Of a stretch of DNA of 64,000 nucleotides, positions 1 to 8,000 are shown piece by piece. The notes under the pieces were generated by a model. It searched no databases. It was not told where the DNA came from and saw only the letters and a list, made by a program, of their open reading frames with translations. The stretch spans positions 1 through 64,000 of the forward strand of contig LVCE01000005.1 in the NCBI GenBank assembly GCA_002095075.2, given 5' to 3'. Every line of letters starts with the position of its first letter. Positions within the stretch are counted from its first letter, which is position 1. This DNA comes from Francisella endosymbiont of Ornithodoros moubata (GTDB taxonomy: Bacteria; Pseudomonadota; Gammaproteobacteria; Francisellales; Francisellaceae). The position numbers were made by a program, and so were the translations under genes.

Positions 1-1065
1 TTAGCAGAGATTGAGACTGATAAAGTTGTTTTAGAAGTACCTGCAACAGCTAGTGGTGTTTTAAAAGGGATAAAAAAACAGGCTGGAGATACAGTACTAT
101 CTGCTGAGGTTATTGCTAAGATTACAACGGGAGCAGCTACTCCTGCTGTGGCAAAACTAGAAGCTGCAGTAGAAGTTTCTAAAGCAAATAATGACCCACA
201 CCTAGTACCTTCAGCACGTAAGGCTTTTAATGTAAGTGGCTTAGATTCTGCTATTAATATCGAAGGTACAGGTAAAAAAGGACGTATAACTTCTGAGGAT
301 GTTAAAAAAGCAGCTACTTTAGTAAACAAACCTCAACAATATACAACACTAGTAAATCAAGGTGCTAGATATGAAAAAAGAGTTAAGATGACTCGTCTAC
401 GCCAGACTATAGCAAATAGATTAGTTGAGGTTCAACATACTAATGCAATATTAACCACTTTTAATGAAGTAGATATGAGTGCAGTTATGGAGCTTAGAAA
501 TAAGTATAAGGATATGTTTGTCAAAGAACATGATACTAAGCTTGGTTTTATGTCTTTCTTTATTAAGGCAGCAACAGAAACGCTTAAGAAATTCCCAGAT
601 GTGAATGCTTCTATTGATGGTGATGATATTGTTTATCATAATTATTTTGATATTGGTATTGCGGTAGGTACCGATAGAGGACTAGTAGTACCCGTATTGA
701 GAGATACCGATACTAAATCTTTAGCTGAACTAGAAGCTGATGTTTTAGACAAGGCAATTAAAGGGCGCGATGGTAAAATAAGTCTTGAAGATATGCAAGG
801 GGGCACATTTACTATCACAAATGGCGGTACTTATGGTTCGATGTTGTCTACTCCTATTATTAATTCACCACAAAGTGCTATTTTAGGTATGCATAATATT
901 GTTGAGCGTCCTATAGTAGTTAAAGGTGAGATTAAGATTCGTCCAATTATGTATTTAGCGTTATCTTATGATCATAGAATCATCGATGGCAGCACTTCAG
1001 TTAGATTCTTGAAGATGATCAAAGAGTTAATTGAAGATCCAAATAGAATTCTCCTTCAAGTCTAG
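1..1065 (+). CDS. sucB: Dihydrolipoamide succinyltransferase, E2 of 2-oxoglutarate dehydrogenase (5' partial)
   Basis: This E2 core enzyme transfers the succinyl group from lipoamide to CoA in the TCA cycle. The frame is open from base 1, so the N-terminus lies outside the window. Visible in order are the end of the lipoyl domain, with the lipoyl-lysine motif ETDKV (lysine codon at 22-24); a peripheral subunit-binding domain (SARKAF to GRITSEDV, about 199-310); and the catalytic acyltransferase domain ending in the DHRIIDG motif, whose His and Asp are catalytic. A GTG at 148 is internal and is not the true start. apt follows after 36 bases. The gene looks intact apart from the window edge. 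Confidence 0.93.
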   Translation, partial: LAEIETDKVVLEVPATASGVLKGIKKQAGDTVLSAEVIAKITTGAATPAVAKLEAAVEVSKANNDPHLVPSARKAFNVSGLDSAINIEGTGKKGRITSEDVKKAATLVNKPQQYTTLVNQGARYEKRVKMTRLRQTIANRLVEVQHTNAILTTFNEVDMSAVMELRNKYKDMFVKEHDTKLGFMSFFIKAATETLKKFPDVNASIDGDDIVYHNYFDIGIAVGTDRGLVVPVLRDTDTKSLAELEADVLDKAIKGRDGKISLEDMQGGTFTITNGGTYGSMLSTPIINSPQSAILGMHNIVERPIVVKGEIKIRPIMYLALSYDHRIIDGSTSVRFLKMIKELIEDPNRILLQV

Positions 1066-1101
1066 TTATTATTTTTTAAATTATCCTAAAGGTATTTTTC
1101 T

Positions 1102-1479
1102 ATGAACCTAGATTTTATTAAAAGTAAGATTGCGGCTGTGCCTGATTTTCCAAAACCAGGTATTATGTTTCGAGATATTACTCCTTTGTTTGCACATCCA
1201 CAAGGGCTGAGAAAAACCGTTGAGGCAATGGCACAAGAGTTAAAAAATAAAGGTATTAAACCAACTGTTGTTGCTGGCACAGAAAGTAGAGGCTTTATTT
1301 TTGGTGTTGCCCTTGTTGAAGTATTAGGTCTAGAATTTGTGCCAGTTAGAAAGTCTGGTAAGCTACCAAGAGAAACTTATAGTGTTAAGTATGAATTAGA
1401 GTATGGTATAGAGGATAAATTATGGCAAAGTATTTTGGAACAGATGGTATCCGTGGTGAAGTTGCTAACTCAACAATAA
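1102..1479 (+). pseudogene. apt: Adenine phosphoribosyltransferase, 3' half deleted
   Basis: Apt makes AMP from adenine and PRPP in purine salvage. The first about 100 residues match the family well (PDFPKPGIMFRDITPLF near the start, then GTESRGFIFG and the RKSGKLPRETY segment). After the SVKYELEYG segment similarity stops and the frame runs out of frame through the start of glmM, ending at 1479 with 125 codons instead of about 175. The lost part includes the PRPP-binding loop of the VDDLLATGGT type, so the product should be inactive. The simplest reading is a deletion of roughly 200 bp with its junction near 1404-1415, immediately before the glmM ribosome-binding region. Confidence 0.85.
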
Positions 1480-2753
1480 CAGCAGAGTTTACACAAAAAT
1501 TAGGTAATGCGGTTGGTTCGTTAATAAATCAAAAGAATTATCCAAAATTTGTGGTTGTTGGTCAAGATACACGTAGCTCAGGAGGATTCTTAAAATTTGC
1601 CTTAGTTTCTGGTTTAAATGCTGCGGGAATCGATGTACTAGACTTAGGAGTCGTACCAACTCCTGTGGTAGCGTTTATGACTGTTAAGTATGAAGCTGCA
1701 GCTGGCTTTGTAATTACAGCATCGCACAATAAATTTACTGATAATGGTATTAAGTTATTTTCTTCTAATGGTTTTAAGTTAGACGATGCTTTAGAAGAAG
1801 AGGTTGAAGCTAAGATTGATAGTGATTTTATCTATCAGCCAGAATTTAAGTTTGGCAGCTATAAGGTATTGACAAACGCTATAAATGAGTATATCGAGAG
1901 TATTTATAGTCGTTTTGTTAATTTTGTCAATTATAAAGGTAAAATTGTTGTCGATTGTGCTCATGGGGCAGCATCACATAATTTTGAGGCTTTACTTGAT
2001 AAATTTGGAATAGATTATGTTTCTATAGCTTCTAATCCTGATGGCTTAAACATAAATGTTGAATGTGGCGCTACTTGTATTTCAAATATTACAAAAGCTG
2101 TTAAGCAGTATAATGCTGATTTAGGTATTTCTCTGGATGGTGATGCAGATAGGATAATTATTGTCGATGAAAATGGTCAAGAAATTGATGGTGATGGAAT
2201 ATTAAATATTCTTGCTCAATATAGTGATATTTGTGGTGGTACTCAAGGTATCGTTGGTACACAAATGACAAATATGAGTTATGAGAACCATTATAAGTCT
2301 AGTAAAATTCCATTTATTCGTTCAAAAGTTGGTGACAGATATGTTTTAGAAGATTTAGTCAAGTATGGTTATAAAATCGGTGGAGAATCATCTGGGCATG
2401 TCATTAACCTAAACTTTGGTACTACTGGGGATGGTTTGTTTACAGCAATACAACTCTTAGCTGTTTTCTCTCAAGCTGATAAGCCTGTATCTGAGTTTAA
2501 ATTGCAGAGGGAGCTAATGCAACAAATATTAATCAATGTGCCATTGACTAAAAAAGTAACACCTTATGATTTACAAAAGGTTGCTAGCGATGTTAATGAT
2601 ATTGAGAAGCGCTTAGGTAACAGAGGAAGAGTTTTATTAAGACCATCAGGAACCGAACCTGTTTTAAGAGTTATGGTAGAGGCAGATGATAAGAGACTTG
2701 CTACGAGCGAAGCTGAGTATTTGGTTGAAAAGGTAAAACAAAGATTGGTGTAG
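1422..2753 (+). CDS. glmM: Phosphoglucosamine mutase
   Basis: GlmM converts glucosamine-6-phosphate to glucosamine-1-phosphate, the precursor of UDP-GlcNAc for peptidoglycan and lipid A. The 443-residue protein is full length. It has the FGTDGIRG N-terminus, the phosphoserine loop TASHNK with the active serine at about residue 101, the Mg-binding DGDADR, the sugar-binding GGESSGH, and the C-terminal phosphate-binding RPSGTEP. The ATG at 1422 follows an AGAGGA Shine-Dalgarno sequence and lies inside the remnant apt frame, so the apt deletion stops just short of this gene. tpiA begins two bases after its stop. Confidence 0.96.
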   Translation: MAKYFGTDGIRGEVANSTITAEFTQKLGNAVGSLINQKNYPKFVVVGQDTRSSGGFLKFALVSGLNAAGIDVLDLGVVPTPVVAFMTVKYEAAAGFVITASHNKFTDNGIKLFSSNGFKLDDALEEEVEAKIDSDFIYQPEFKFGSYKVLTNAINEYIESIYSRFVNFVNYKGKIVVDCAHGAASHNFEALLDKFGIDYVSIASNPDGLNINVECGATCISNITKAVKQYNADLGISLDGDADRIIIVDENGQEIDGDGILNILAQYSDICGGTQGIVGTQMTNMSYENHYKSSKIPFIRSKVGDRYVLEDLVKYGYKIGGESSGHVINLNFGTTGDGLFTAIQLLAVFSQADKPVSEFKLQRELMQQILINVPLTKKVTPYDLQKVASDVNDIEKRLGNRGRVLLRPSGTEPVLRVMVEADDKRLATSEAEYLVEKVKQRLV

Positions 2754-2755
2754 AT

Positions 2756-3517
2756 ATGCAAAAATTAATAATGGGTAACTGGAAAATGAATGGTGACTCT
2801 ACAAGCATAAAAGAGCTGTGTAGTGGTATATCACAAGCAAAATATGATACTTTTAAAGTAGCTGTTGCTGTTTTTCCATCAAGTGTTTATGTTAAAGAAG
2901 TAATTACACAACTGCCTAAAAAAGTAGGTGTTGGTCTACAAAATATTACTTTTTATGATGATGGTGCTTATACTGGCGAAATATCTAGTAAGATGTTAGA
3001 AGATATCGGTTGTGATTATTTGTTAATTGGTCATTCTGAAAGAAGATCTCTATTTGCTGAGTCTGATGAAGATGTTTTTAAAAAGCTTAACAAGGTCATA
3101 GATACAAATATAACTCCGGTGGTGTGTATAGGAGAATCATTAGATGATAGACAAAGCAGTAGGCTCAAACAAGTTTTGGCAACACAACTAAGCTTAATGT
3201 TGGAGAATTTATCTGTCGAGCAGTTAGCAAAAGTAGTAATTGCATATGAACCTGTTTGGGCAATAGGTACAGGGGTTGTGGCATCGCTAGAACAAATTCA
3301 AGAAACACATCAATTTATCCGTTCATTGCTAGCTAAAGTTGATGAAAGTCTTGCTAAAAACATAAAAATAGTGTACGGTGGTAGTCTAAAAGCTGAAAAT
3401 GCTAGCGATATATTAAGCTTGCCAGATGTTGATGGAGGTTTAATTGGTGGAGCTTCTTTAAAAGCTACTGAGTTTAACGAAATAATAAATCAAGCAAACA
3501 AGATATGTACGGAATAA
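2756..3517 (+). CDS. tpiA: Triosephosphate isomerase
   Basis: TpiA interconverts dihydroxyacetone phosphate and glyceraldehyde-3-phosphate in glycolysis and gluconeogenesis. All catalytic residues are visible: Asn8 and Lys10 in GNWKMNG, His93 in IGHSERR, Glu165 in [11 protein letters not shown], and the phosphate-binding GGS and GGLIGGASL segments. At 253 residues the length is normal. The gene is two bases downstream of glmM, and its last codons overlap the start of secG by 13 bases, so the three genes are probably cotranscribed. It also supports use of glycerol through glpK and glpD further along the window. Confidence 0.97.
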   Translation: MQKLIMGNWKMNGDSTSIKELCSGISQAKYDTFKVAVAVFPSSVYVKEVITQLPKKVGVGLQNITFYDDGAYTGEISSKMLEDIGCDYLLIGHSERRSLFAESDEDVFKKLNKVIDTNITPVVCIGESLDDRQSSRLKQVLATQLSLMLENLSVEQLAKVVIAYEPVWAIGTGVVASLEQIQETHQFIRSLLAKVDESLAKNIKIVYGGSLKAENASDILSLPDVDGGLIGGASLKATEFNEIINQANKICTE

Positions 3518-3858
3518 TTTTAACTATTGATATTATCGCAGCTATCGTGATTGTAGTACTAGTATTACTCCAGCAAGGTAAGGGCGCTAGTATGGGCGTC
3601 TCTTTTGGTGCAGGTGCATCAAATACAGTTTTTGGAAGTAAAGGAGCTGCCTCATTCTTATTTAAGATGACAGTATTTTTTACGGCAGTATTTTTTTTGT
3701 GTTGCTTTACTTTAGGGTACTTAGGTAAAAGCAAAGCGACAACAGCAAATGTAAGTTCTGCTAGTTCTGATAGCTCAATTGCTAGTCAGTACGATCAGTA
3801 CCAAAAAGAAGTTTCTCAAGCTGCTACAACAGATAACTCTAAAGCAACTTCTAAGTAA
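3505..3858 (+). CDS. secG: Preprotein translocase subunit SecG
   Basis: SecG is the small accessory subunit of the SecYEG inner-membrane translocon. The protein has 117 residues, with a first membrane helix at about 1-22 (an isoleucine- and valine-rich stretch), the conserved [16 protein letters not shown] loop, a second helix at about 52-75, and a Ser/Thr/Ala-rich, poorly conserved cytoplasmic tail. It overlaps the end of tpiA by 13 bases. A tRNA-Leu gene starts eight bases after its stop, and the tpiA-secG-tRNA order suggests one transcript. Confidence 0.94.
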   Translation: MYGIILTIDIIAAIVIVVLVLLQQGKGASMGVSFGAGASNTVFGSKGAASFLFKMTVFFTAVFFLCCFTLGYLGKSKATTANVSSASSDSSIASQYDQYQKEVSQAATTDNSKATSK

Positions 3859-3866
3859 GTTCTATT

Positions 3867-3952
3867 GCACTGATGGTGGAATTGGTAAACACGCCATCTT
3901 GAGGGGGTGGTATCCATAGGATATGCGAGTTCGAGTCTCGCTCAGTGCACCA
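3867..3952 (+). tRNA. tRNA-Leu (anticodon GAG)
   Basis: An 86-nt class II tRNA. The acceptor stem pairs GCACTGA with TCAGTGC, the D-arm has the TGGTGGAATTGGTAAAC segment, and the anticodon loop TTGAGGG gives GAG. It has a long variable arm, a GTTCGAGTC T-arm, discriminator A and an encoded CCA end. The long variable arm and loop match leucine tRNAs. It lies directly after secG with no obvious promoter of its own. Confidence 0.95.
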
Positions 3953-4027
3953 AGTTATTATAATGTTTCAAATATATTTTTGCTGATATTATACTTATAA
4001 TATATAAATTTTTCTTATCTAGTACAA

Positions 4028-4971
4028 ATGAGTAAAGTTATTAAAGAAGTAGTTGATAAGAATGTAATTGAAGGAACAAGATATTTTATATCTTTGGTTG
4101 AATTAGGTTCATATACTGCTGCCAAGAATCTCTATTCTGTTGAGATAAATACAGTTAGAAATAAGTTAGAATTATTAGAGAAATACTTGGGAGTTAAGTT
4201 GTTACAACCAAATAGTAATAAAATATAGATAACAAGAGATGGTAAAAAACGTTATGCATTTTGTCATAGGCTATACACAGATTTAGAAAACAATATCCTC
4301 ACTAGCAAATATAAAGGTATAGATAACCTAAATATATTAGAATCTTTGTGACACGCGCATTTATTGACTTTATTTCTCCAAAGATACATCAGGTCCATGA
4401 AAGTAGTAAATATACTTTTACATTTGATAGTTATTTTTTATATCAGGCAAATAATTATTTTTATCAGTTAAGCAATTATGATGTCACAATATTAACCTCT
4501 AAATACTTGGAAAAAATAGATCAAGACTGCTCGATTATTGCTGCAAATATTGATGGAACAGCAATACCATCAAAGATTTATGTTAACCAAGCTATTTATA
4601 TTGAGTATAACCTAGAAAACGAACCAAAGAATATATATTAATGTCCCTTTTATAATTTGTAGAGATAGTAGTGACTATAATTTAACTATCACTATCAATG
4701 GTAAACAATTAACTTCTTCATTAAAACATATAAGATATATTATTGAAGATGATATCTACAAGACTAAGCTTATTGAGAAAGGTTTAGGCGTTGGGTGTTT
4801 AGTTAAGAAATATCAAAACTAAATATCATACCTTTAAAAGGCGTCACAACGGAAACTCTACTTGATGAGCGGACAGTCATAGTTTCAAAGTATTTAGAAA
4901 ATAAAACTAAATTAGTAAAGTTTTTTCGTAAGCAGACAGAAGAATATATAAATACTGTTCTAATTAAATAG
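4028..4971 (+). pseudogene. LysR-type transcriptional regulator, degraded
   Basis: The first frame gives a LysR-like winged-helix N-terminus: FISLVELGSYTAAKNLY followed by a NTVRNKLELLEKYLGVKLL recognition segment. An in-frame TAG at 4227-4229 ends it, and the same frame continues as ITRDGKKRY, which matches the end of the LysR DNA-binding domain. A frameshift near 4348 moves the effector-binding domain into another frame (4348-4641). Further shifts lead to segments such as LIEKGLGVGCLV near 4790, and the gene ends with LVKFFRKQTEEYI before the TAG at 4969-4971. With several independent lesions it cannot make a regulator. The target is unknown. Confidence 0.72.
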
Positions 4972-5050
4972 CTAAGGTAATAGTAATTATTAAAGTCTAA
5001 TTAATGTTAGATTGATTATATAAAATACGATTATATTTTGAAGGTTATAT

Positions 5051-5502
5051 ATGAGTAATGCAACGGGACTAATTTCTACATTTGTATTATGAGTAACTGC
5101 AGTATCATCTAATGGGCTTGCTGAGGATATTCCAAATTCAACAGTACTACTAGCAAAAGTTATTAGTAATATCTACTTACAAGGTTATAGTGGTCAACAA
5201 AGTTGAATATGATGATGACGTATAAAGGCAATAGTTACTAATAAAGATAGTCAAGAGCAGTATTTGTATATTGATTCTGCTACAGCAACAACAGTACCTG
5301 CACCAAAACAAAGTGTTAAAGAGTATTAATATGAGTCAGGCTATAAGCAGTATTCGTCAAGATAAATGTAAAGACTATTACAAGTGTTGAGTATTATAAT
5401 GGTGCATACAAAGTAGAGTGCCTAGATAGTAATAATCAACAAGTTGAAGTTTTGGTTGATGCAGTTAGTGACAAAATTTCACAAATAAGTTATGATTTTT
5501 AG
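5051..5502 (+). pseudogene. PepSY-domain protein, degraded
   Basis: Several frames read as a small exported protein with two PepSY-like repeats. The first is around 5130-5330 (YLYIDSATATTVPAP near its end). The second is near 5392-5500 (YNGAYKVECLDSNN, then VEVLVDAVSDKI). Each has the usual PepSY pattern of a strand, an acidic turn and a final D-x-x-S/D-x-K-I. The frame starting at the ATG at 5051 meets a TGA after 13 codons, and more stops and shifts follow. Small PepSY proteins of this type are periplasmic; no function is known for this one. Its end overlaps the hemW end by four bases on the opposite strand. Confidence 0.55.
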
Positions 5503-6641
5503 CTAAAAAGATTGATACAATCATTTAGGAACAAATAGCCTCTAGTTGTTGGTTTAATTTGATTATGATTTAGCTTTAAGAGACCCTTGTCAATACCTAG
5601 TTGTAACTGTTGGCTGATAGTACTTCTTGATAAAAAAGTTTGTTGTTCAAAATTACTAAGATTAAAGCCGTTTTTTAATCTCAGGGCATTGAGCATAAAC
5701 TCATATATAATCTCATCTTTGGTGACTATATTTGAGTCTTTGATAAATTTGTTAGTTTGAGTATATATCTTAGGGTGCCTATGTTTCCAAACTCTTTTGA
5801 TTTGTTTAGTTTTAAGTTCAGTAATCTTGCTATGCGCTCCAGCGCCAATACCTATATAATCGCCAAACATCCAGTAATTAGAATTATGAATAGATCTTAG
5901 AGCATTTTGGGCAAAAGCGGAAACTTCATATTGCTTAAAACCAGCCTGTGCTAGAGACTCTTTGCCGGCTATTTCAATACTCTTGAGAATTTCTTCATCA
6001 GGGAGTTTTGGTGGTTTTGCTGCAAATAAGGTATTAGGCTCAATAGTAAGCTGATACCAAGAAATATGCATTGGTTGCATTGCTATAGCTTGAGTTATAT
6101 CAAAGATACCATCATCAAAGCTCTGGTTCGGAAGCCCATGCATTATATCAACATTAAAATTTGAGATTTTTGAGTTTTTAATTTCATCAATAGTGGTATA
6201 AACATTTTTGCAACTATGAATTCTTCCCAAAATTTTTAATTTATCATCTTGAAAGCTTTGCACCCCAAGTGATATTCTATTAATACCAATATTTTGATAA
6301 CTTAGTATTGTACCTCTCTCTACAGTTCCTGGGTTCATTTCTAAAGTTATTTCGCAGCTAGTACTAATTTTTACATTTTTAGTTATATGTTGTAACACTT
6401 TACCGAGATACTCAGCTTTAAAAAGCGAAGGAGTGCCTCCCCCAATGAAAATACTTATAACTTCTCTAGCTTGTAAATCATCAAGATGAGTATCAAAATC
6501 GGCTATAAGTTTTTGATAATATTGTTCTAAAAGATAGCTATTATCTCTTATCGGATGAGAGTTAAAATCACAGTATGGGCATTTACGCACACACCAAGGA
6601 AAATGGATATAAATTCCAATTTGTTTGTTTATTTTAAACAT
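5499..6641 (-). CDS. hemW: HemW, radical SAM heme chaperone (HemN-like)
   Basis: The 380-residue protein has the radical SAM cluster motif CVRKCPYC (Cys17, Cys21, Cys24), followed by GGGTPSLF, the EMNPGT strand, the NRISLGVQSF segment and a C-terminal HemW domain. HemW binds heme and delivers it to proteins such as respiratory enzymes. It was formerly annotated as oxygen-independent coproporphyrinogen III oxidase. The short N-terminus without the extra HemN residues favours HemW over HemN. The gene starts one base before the end of a GtrA-like gene on the same strand, and the two are probably cotranscribed. Confidence 0.88.
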   Translation of the reverse strand: MFKINKQIGIYIHFPWCVRKCPYCDFNSHPIRDNSYLLEQYYQKLIADFDTHLDDLQAREVISIFIGGGTPSLFKAEYLGKVLQHITKNVKISTSCEITLEMNPGTVERGTILSYQNIGINRISLGVQSFQDDKLKILGRIHSCKNVYTTIDEIKNSKISNFNVDIMHGLPNQSFDDGIFDITQAIAMQPMHISWYQLTIEPNTLFAAKPPKLPDEEILKSIEIAGKESLAQAGFKQYEVSAFAQNALRSIHNSNYWMFGDYIGIGAGAHSKITELKTKQIKRVWKHRHPKIYTQTNKFIKDSNIVTKDEIIYEFMLNALRLKNGFNLSNFEQQTFLSRSTISQQLQLGIDKGLLKLNHNQIKPTTRGYLFLNDCINLFS

Positions 6642-6642
6642 T

Positions 6643-7020
6643 TTATGCCTTAAAGATTAAAAATTTACTTACAACAAAAGTATATATGGCAACTAGCGCC
6701 ATAGTTATGAATAAAGCTAGTAGATATTGTATTTTTAAGATATATATTAATACATAATAAATTGATTCATTAAGCCCAAAACCTATCGTAACATTTATAA
6801 AAAATTGTGTTGCAGCTTTTTTATGAGATTGGGTAGTTGTCGAAAATGTCAGAAATCGATGACCAAAATAGCTAACATTAAATGCAATTAAAAAAGCAAA
6901 AAAGTTTGCAACTAACGGTCTAAAAATATTTACTTCAACAAGTATCCAAACGATAATAAAGCTAGTTATAGAAGCTAAGATACCGACAATAATAAATAAA
7001 GAAAGTTGTTTTTTTAGCAT
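6643..7020 (-). CDS. GtrA-like membrane protein
   Basis: A 125-residue protein with four predicted membrane helices (about 7-29, 35-52, 69-92 and 98-122). It has the GtrA-family signature of small charged loops (SYFGHRFLTF after helix 2, KKAATQFFI before helix 3). GtrA-like proteins are thought to help move undecaprenyl-linked sugars across the inner membrane, usually beside a glycosyltransferase. Here no glycosyltransferase is adjacent and the neighbour is hemW, one base downstream, so the substrate cannot be inferred. The frame is intact. Confidence 0.75.
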   Translation of the reverse strand: MLKKQLSLFIIVGILASITSFIIVWILVEVNIFRPLVANFFAFLIAFNVSYFGHRFLTFSTTTQSHKKAATQFFINVTIGFGLNESIYYVLIYILKIQYLLALFITMALVAIYTFVVSKFLIFKA

Positions 7021-7089
7021 TGTTTATGGAGTTTTATCGTAGTTGTTTATATTATAACTATTAAAGAAAGTTTTATAAGGAAAAGTTAA

Positions 7090-7910
7090 GTGGAAATAAT
7101 TAAATATCAACTAGGAATTGTTGAAAACTTGCCATCATCAGCTTTATATATGATGTTTAACATCAAAAAATACTGATACTAAGTTTGGATTAAAAATTTT
7201 ACAAAGATTTGTTGATGGTAAAAGTGTAGTCTCAGGCTTCGGCAATAATCTGCTAAAAATGTTTAAAATACCGGAGAATGAAAACTTTAAAAGAATTAAA
7301 TTTAATAATCCAAGAATGTGTGATGATGATGGTTATGATTTGGTTCTTTGGTTAAGAAATGATGATAGAGGAGAATTATTTCACAAGGTACTAGCTATTA
7401 AAAAAGCTCTTGGAGATTATTATTGAGAACCCTAAAGGTGCAGAAGTCATACCAGCAGCAATAATCTCTGAAGGTGAATTAGAAGGTTCTAGTTTTTGGG
7501 TGTTACAGCAGTGGCTTCATGACTTTGATTGGCTCAATAGTGCTAGTCAATCAGCAAAAGAAGAGTGTGTTGGTAGATCCTTGGATGATTCACATCAACT
7601 TGAGAATTTAAAAAACTTCGCTCATGTTAAAAGATCAGCAAAAGAAAATTTTGAGCCAGAAGCACAAATCTTAAGAAAATCAATGCCATGGTCAGATGAT
7701 CAACTAAATGGTGGGTTTATGTTTTCAGGGTTTGCACCATCTTTTAGATCTTTTAATTTACAAATGGGCAATATGCTTGGCTGCAGTGATGGTATCATCG
7801 ATGGTGTTTTTAAGTTTTCTAAGATTATAGAGACTAGTTATTTATGGTGTCCACCTTTTAAAAAAGCCAAGCTTGATATTTCTACTACTAAATTAGAACA
7901 AACTACTTGA
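7090..7910 (+). pseudogene. Dyp-type heme peroxidase, frameshifted
   Basis: Three frames add up to a Dyp-type (YfeX-like) peroxidase. The first begins with GTG at 7090 and shifts in the A-run near 7160. The second (FGLKILQRFVDGKSVVSGFG and on) stops at TGA 7423-7425. The third, open from about 7410 to the TGA at 7908-7910, carries IENPKGAEVIP, WVLQQWLHDFDWL, GRSLDDSHQL, FAHVKR and MPWSDD, all recognisable in the family. The stretch where GxxDGTENP is expected is cut to IENP, so part of the distal heme pocket is probably deleted as well. The product should be nonfunctional. Confidence 0.72.
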
Positions 7911-8000
7911 AATTCTTTATTTTATATACAAATAGCTATTAACAGGTTAAAATATATGCGTGTTTTGCAAAAAATAATTAGTATCTACGGAGGTTAAAGC

